Assembly: GCF_017303215.1 (NCBI RefSeq)
Contig: NZ_JAEMWU010000001.1
Location: 1,674,001 to 1,738,000, forward strand
Direction of reading: 5' to 3'
From: Microbacterium esteraromaticum
Lineage (GTDB): Bacteria; Actinomycetota; Actinomycetes; Actinomycetales; Microbacteriaceae
DNA length: 64,000 nt
In this document: in pieces, positions 61,049 through 64,000 of the stretch
How the letters are laid out: the number at the start of each line of letters is the position of its first letter
Numbering within the stretch: the stretch's first letter is position 1
Notes under the pieces: generated by a model
The model's database searches: none
Told to the model about the DNA's origin: nothing
The model's input: only the letters and a program-made list of their open reading frames with translations
Position numbers and translations under genes: made by a program

Positions 61049-61488
61049 CCTCGCGCGTCGGCGTCAGCGTCATGGGTGGCGCGCTGCTGCTGTACATCTT
61101 GGCGACCGTGTGGCTCGCGGTGATGTTCTTCGCCGTCGGTACGCCGGTCGCCATTGGAATGGGCATCGCCCTGATCGTGCTCGCACCGATCGGGGCGTGG
61201 GCGCTGATCCGCGAACTGCTCTTCGGCTTCGCTGCCGATCGACTCGGGCGCACGCTTGACGCCGAGGGCGGCATGCCCGAGGCACCCGACGAGCTCATGC
61301 CGAGCGGACGGCTACGGCGCGAGGACGTCGAACCCCTGGTCGCGCAGTACTCCGAGGCGGTCGACGCCGCACCGCAGGATTGGCGCCGGCATTACCGCCT
61401 GGGCGTCGTCTTCGACGCTGCGGGGCAACGCAAAGACGCCAGGGCGAGCATCCGTGAGGCCATCCGGCTCTCACGGGCCCGCGCCTGA
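61045..61488 (+). CDS. Membrane-anchored TPR-like small protein
   Basis: A 147-residue protein with two hydrophobic helices (about 9-31 and 33-58), then a cytoplasmic region ending in a tetratricopeptide-like helical pair (WRRHYRLGVVFDAAGQRKDARASIREAIRLSRA). Coupled to dapB by an ATGA overlap. Common after dapB in Microbacteriaceae as an uncharacterised gene; the TPR-like part suggests a protein-binding role. Confidence 0.75.
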   Translation: MTSRVGVSVMGGALLLYILATVWLAVMFFAVGTPVAIGMGIALIVLAPIGAWALIRELLFGFAADRLGRTLDAEGGMPEAPDELMPSGRLRREDVEPLVAQYSEAVDAAPQDWRRHYRLGVVFDAAGQRKDARASIREAIRLSRARA

Positions 61489-61508
61489 CGTCTCAGACGG
61501 GCCGGATC

Positions 61509-61934
61509 TCAGGCCAGGCTGGCCTCGAGAGTGATCTCGATGCCGGCGAGTGCCTGCGACACCGGGCATCCGGCCTTGGCGTCATCGGCGATCTCCTGGA
61601 ACCGCTCCGGCGTGATGCCCGGCACGGTCGCGTTGACGTTGAGGTGGCTGCCGGTGATGCCGGTGCCCGGCTTGAAGGTCACCGAGGCCGATGTGTTCAC
61701 CCGCTCGGGCGGGGTGCCGTTCTGCGCCAGCATGTTCGAGAAGGCCATGCTGAAGCACGAGGCGTGTGCCGCGGCGATCAGCTCTTCGGGCGTCGTGGTG
61801 GTGTCCGAGCCCTCGGACCGTGCCTTCCAGTCGATCGGGAACGTGCCGAGATTGGACGACGAGAACGCGACTGTGCCCGACCCCTCGATGAGGGAACCGG
61901 TCCAGGTGGTGGTGGCTTCGCTGGTGATGGGCAT
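61509..61934 (-). CDS. osmC: OsmC-family peroxiredoxin
   Basis: A 141-residue thiol-dependent peroxidase that reduces organic hydroperoxides. The peroxidatic Cys is in AAHASCFSMAFSNML near residue 60 and the resolving Cys in KAGCPVSQAL near residue 123; the partner Arg/Glu (TTTPEELIAAAH) is present. Length and GTVAFSSSNLGTFPIDW N-terminal region match OsmC rather than Ohr. Start ATG with GGAGGAAC upstream. Confidence 0.93.
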   Translation of the reverse strand: MPITSEATTTWTGSLIEGSGTVAFSSSNLGTFPIDWKARSEGSDTTTTPEELIAAAHASCFSMAFSNMLAQNGTPPERVNTSASVTFKPGTGITGSHLNVNATVPGITPERFQEIADDAKAGCPVSQALAGIEITLEASLA

Positions 61935-62019
61935 GGTTCCTCCGCAGGTCGCATCTCGCGATCGCCGGGTGTCGGCGTCGTCCCGCCAGCCTACTCAGCC
62001 GAGAGGAACGTCGATACGG

Positions 62020-62472
62020 TTACGCCGCGCTGCGGCCGAACAGCCCCGCGCGCCGCAGAAGAAGGTACATCTGGCATCCGAGGCAGTAGCCGAACGCGGC
62101 GTTCAGGAACGCCGCGAAGAAGGCGGCGGCCGCGGCGATCGGCAGGGCCCACGGCACGCCCAGCGCGTGCAGCGCGAGACCGATGCCCACCACGACGAGT
62201 CCGACACCCTGCGCGAAGCGCGGCGGGCGGGGATCTTCCAGTTCCGTCGGCGGCGCGAGTCGAGGCCGCACGAGAACGCGGAACAGCACGCTCCACGGGT
62301 GGGTCCGCGGCGAGACCACGCCCCACACGAAGAGCACCGCGATGGCGATGAGAAGCGCGAATGCGGCATCCGCGCCGGTGAGTCCGAGCAGCACCGCGAG
62401 CAGCAGCAGCAGCGAAGTGATGGATGCCGCGAACCGCGGACCACGGGGATCTATGCCGACCTGGGTGTTCAT
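62020..62472 (-). CDS. DUF4395 membrane protein
   Basis: A 150-residue protein with four hydrophobic segments (about 14-36, 40-55, 88-108, 112-132) and a CLGCQMY motif (CxxC) near residue 132. DUF4395 proteins are typically encoded with thioredoxin-like proteins, as here: this ATG overlaps the thioredoxin stop. Two ATGs are adjacent; the one at 62472 has AGGAGG at 4-base spacing, while the one at 62475 is too close to it. Role probably in membrane-associated thiol redox; not established. Confidence 0.82.
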   Translation of the reverse strand: MNTQVGIDPRGPRFAASITSLLLLLAVLLGLTGADAAFALLIAIAVLFVWGVVSPRTHPWSVLFRVLVRPRLAPPTELEDPRPPRFAQGVGLVVVGIGLALHALGVPWALPIAAAAAFFAAFLNAAFGYCLGCQMYLLLRRAGLFGRSAA

Positions 62473-62897
62473 CATGCCTCCTGCAGCATGGACAGATCGC
62501 CCAGCGCGTTCTCGATGTCGGAGCGGTGCGGGACGCCGTTGAACCGGGCCCGCACGGTGCCATCGCCATCCACGACCAGCAGGGTCGGGGTCTGCAGCAC
62601 CCGGTACTTCGTTGCCAGGTCGGTGCGGTGGGTCAGGTCGATGTCGACGTGCTCGACCCCGTCGAGTCCGTCGGCCACGCCGCCGAGCATCCGGCGCACC
62701 TGCGGGCAGCGCGCGCACATCTCGGTGCTGAACTGCACGAGTGTGGCGCGGGCGCCGAGAACGCCGGCATCCGCGGCATCCACCCGCTCGCCGTGGGCGT
62801 CGCGACGGCGACCGTCGCGGGCGCGCCACACCAGGCCGGCGGCGACGGCGGTCGCGACGAGGGCGACGATCACGATCAGGGCGGAGGAGAGGGGCAC
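62472..62897 (-). CDS. Membrane-anchored thioredoxin-family protein
   Basis: A 141-residue protein. An N-terminal hydrophobic helix (about 5-25) is followed by a short basic stretch and a thioredoxin fold. The active-site motif is CARC near residue 60 (FSTEMCARCPQVRRML) and the cis-Pro in QTPTLLVVDGDG near residue 103. The anchor orientation suggests the domain may face the outside, which would support disulfide exchange at the cell surface. GTG start at 62897. Translationally coupled to the DUF4395 gene. Confidence 0.87.
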   Translation of the reverse strand: MPLSSALIVIVALVATAVAAGLVWRARDGRRRDAHGERVDAADAGVLGARATLVQFSTEMCARCPQVRRMLGGVADGLDGVEHVDIDLTHRTDLATKYRVLQTPTLLVVDGDGTVRARFNGVPHRSDIENALGDLSMLQEA

Positions 62898-62989
62898 GCG
62901 ACGAGGGTACGTCCCGAAGGTGGGAATCGGGCCGGATGTGACGCCGGATGACGGCGACGGATGCCGGAGCGAAAGGTATCGTTGCAGTC

Positions 62990-63796
62990 ATGAGTGCTGT
63001 CCCCACGCCGTACGAAGATCTGCTCCGCGACGTGCTCGAGAACGGCACGCACAAGGACGACCGCACCGGTACCGGCACGACGAGCGTCTTCGGACGTCAG
63101 ATTCGTTTCGACCTGTCGCAGGGCTTTCCGCTGATCACTACCAAGCGCGTGCACTTCAAGTCCATCGCGTACGAACTGCTGTGGTTCCTGCGGGGTGACT
63201 CGAACGTGCGGTGGCTGCAGCAGAACGGCGTGACGATCTGGGACGAGTGGGCGGATGCCGACGGAGATCTCGGCCCGGTCTACGGCGTGCAATGGCGGTC
63301 GTGGCCGACGCCGGACGGCGGCAGCATCGACCAGCTCTCGCAGGTGATCGAGCAGATCAAGGCGTCGCCCGATTCGAGGCGCCTGATCGTATCGGCCTGG
63401 AACCCGGCCGATATCCCCGATATGGCGCTCGCCCCCTGCCACGCACTGTTCCAGTTCTACGTGGCCGACGGCAAGCTCTCGTGCCAGTTGTACCAGCGCA
63501 GCGCCGACCTTTTCCTCGGGGTGCCGTTCAACATCGCCTCCTATGCGCTGCTGACGCTGATGGTCGCGCAGCAGACCGGCCTGCAGCCCGGTGACTTCGT
63601 CTGGACCGGCGGCGACTGTCACATCTACGACAACCACGTCGACCAGGTGCGCGAGCAGCTCAGCCGCGATGCCTACCCGTATCCGACGTTGCGGATCACC
63701 CGCACGCCGGCGTCGATCCTCGAATACGTCTATGAGGACTTCTCGGTTGACGACTACCAGCACCACTCGGCGATCCGGGCGGCGGTGGCCGTATGA
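62990..63796 (+). CDS. thyA: Thymidylate synthase
   Basis: Methylates dUMP to dTMP with methylene-tetrahydrofolate (268 residues). The dUMP-binding Arg is in DDRTGTGT near residue 25. The folate/dUMP segment [23 protein letters not shown] is near residue 66. The catalytic Cys is in [13 protein letters not shown] near residue 149, followed by the signature [19 protein letters not shown] near residue 170. ATG at 62990. Overlaps dfrA by 4 bp, so dihydrofolate made here is recycled by the next gene product. Confidence 0.97.
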   Translation: MSAVPTPYEDLLRDVLENGTHKDDRTGTGTTSVFGRQIRFDLSQGFPLITTKRVHFKSIAYELLWFLRGDSNVRWLQQNGVTIWDEWADADGDLGPVYGVQWRSWPTPDGGSIDQLSQVIEQIKASPDSRRLIVSAWNPADIPDMALAPCHALFQFYVADGKLSCQLYQRSADLFLGVPFNIASYALLTLMVAQQTGLQPGDFVWTGGDCHIYDNHVDQVREQLSRDAYPYPTLRITRTPASILEYVYEDFSVDDYQHHSAIRAAVAV

Positions 63797-64000
63797 GCGC
63801 CGCTACCGTCGTTCCCTGGGTGGGGCTGATCTGGGCCGAGGCGAACGGGGGAGTCATCGGTGCCGCGGGTGGTATGCCCTGGCACGTGCCCGAGGATCTT
63901 GCGCACTTCAAGCGCACGACCCTCGGCGACCCGGTCGTCATGGGACGCAAGACGTGGGACTCACTTCCCGAGCGCTTCCGGCCGCTGCCCGGCCGCGAGA
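63793..64000 (+). CDS. dfrA: Dihydrofolate reductase, N-terminal part
   Basis: The gene runs off the window after 69 codons. Visible: [50 protein letters not shown], with the folate-binding acidic residue (PEDL) and the NADPH-binding GRKTW motif. The ATG at 63793 overlaps the thyA stop (ATGA), the usual thyA-dfrA coupling. It regenerates tetrahydrofolate. Confidence 0.95.
   Translation, partial: MSAATVVPWVGLIWAEANGGVIGAAGGMPWHVPEDLAHFKRTTLGDPVVMGRKTWDSLPERFRPLPGRE

Overview
This window is chromosomal DNA from a high-GC Gram-positive actinobacterium, most likely Microbacterium or a close relative in Microbacteriaceae. The evidence is very GC-rich codon use, frequent GTG starts, the order nusA-ylxR-infB-rbfA and truB-ribF, an actinobacterial NusA of 329 residues, a fused TrpE/TrpG-type anthranilate synthase behind a trp leader peptide, an ECF42-type sigma factor with its DGPF partner, and a DUF5302-like small protein. 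The genus is an inference from gene content, not from a marker such as 16S rRNA. I saw no rRNA, tRNA, CRISPR array, transposase or phage gene. Most of the window is ordinary core genome with short accessory stretches.

Layout. 1-7.1 kb: rseP/rip1 protease, DGPF protein plus ECF42 sigma factor, anthranilate synthase with a complete attenuator, pcp, ispG. 7.1-12.8 kb: AlaX-like editing protein, then a small accessory patch (hydrolase, GntR regulator, membrane protein) laced with two families of intergenic repeats, then an APH-like kinase and an RNB ribonuclease. 12.9-26.7 kb: translation core (proS, nusA, ylxR, infB, rbfA, truB, ribF) interspersed with a K+ channel, a LOG protein, an amine oxidase and mutY. 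26.9-39.1 kb: SNF2 helicase, pfkA, oligopeptidase, Pit phosphate transporter, phosphoesterase, aspA, FAH-family hydrolase, PrsW.

39.2-44.9 kb is the most interesting module. A GntR/FCD regulator and a stand-alone soluble Cache-domain protein are divergent from a complete polyamine-type ABC importer (ATPase, lipoprotein, two permeases). The Cache protein keeps the residues that hold an amine group in amino-acid-binding Cache domains, but has Leu where the carboxylate-binding Arg should be. This fits an intracellular amine sensor.

44.9-58.4 kb: FKBP, YceI, rpsO and pnp. The last two, usually adjacent, are here separated by about 10 kb holding a membrane protein with its winged-helix regulator, an oxygenase, an acyltransferase, a flavin monooxygenase/FMN reductase pair, a glycosyltransferase-SGNH fusion and UDP-glucose dehydrogenase. 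58.5-64 kb: an aldo/keto reductase homologue lacking all four catalytic residues, a histidine phosphatase, dapB, a thiol/redox cluster (OsmC, DUF4395, thioredoxin), thyA and the start of dfrA.

Regulatory sequence is unusually readable here: a trp attenuator, an 11-bp-period direct repeat before pit, a FadR-type operator inside the importer promoter, a pair of palindromes before a regulator operon, one palindrome shared by yceI and the LLM oxidoreductase, and several long perfect terminator hairpins.
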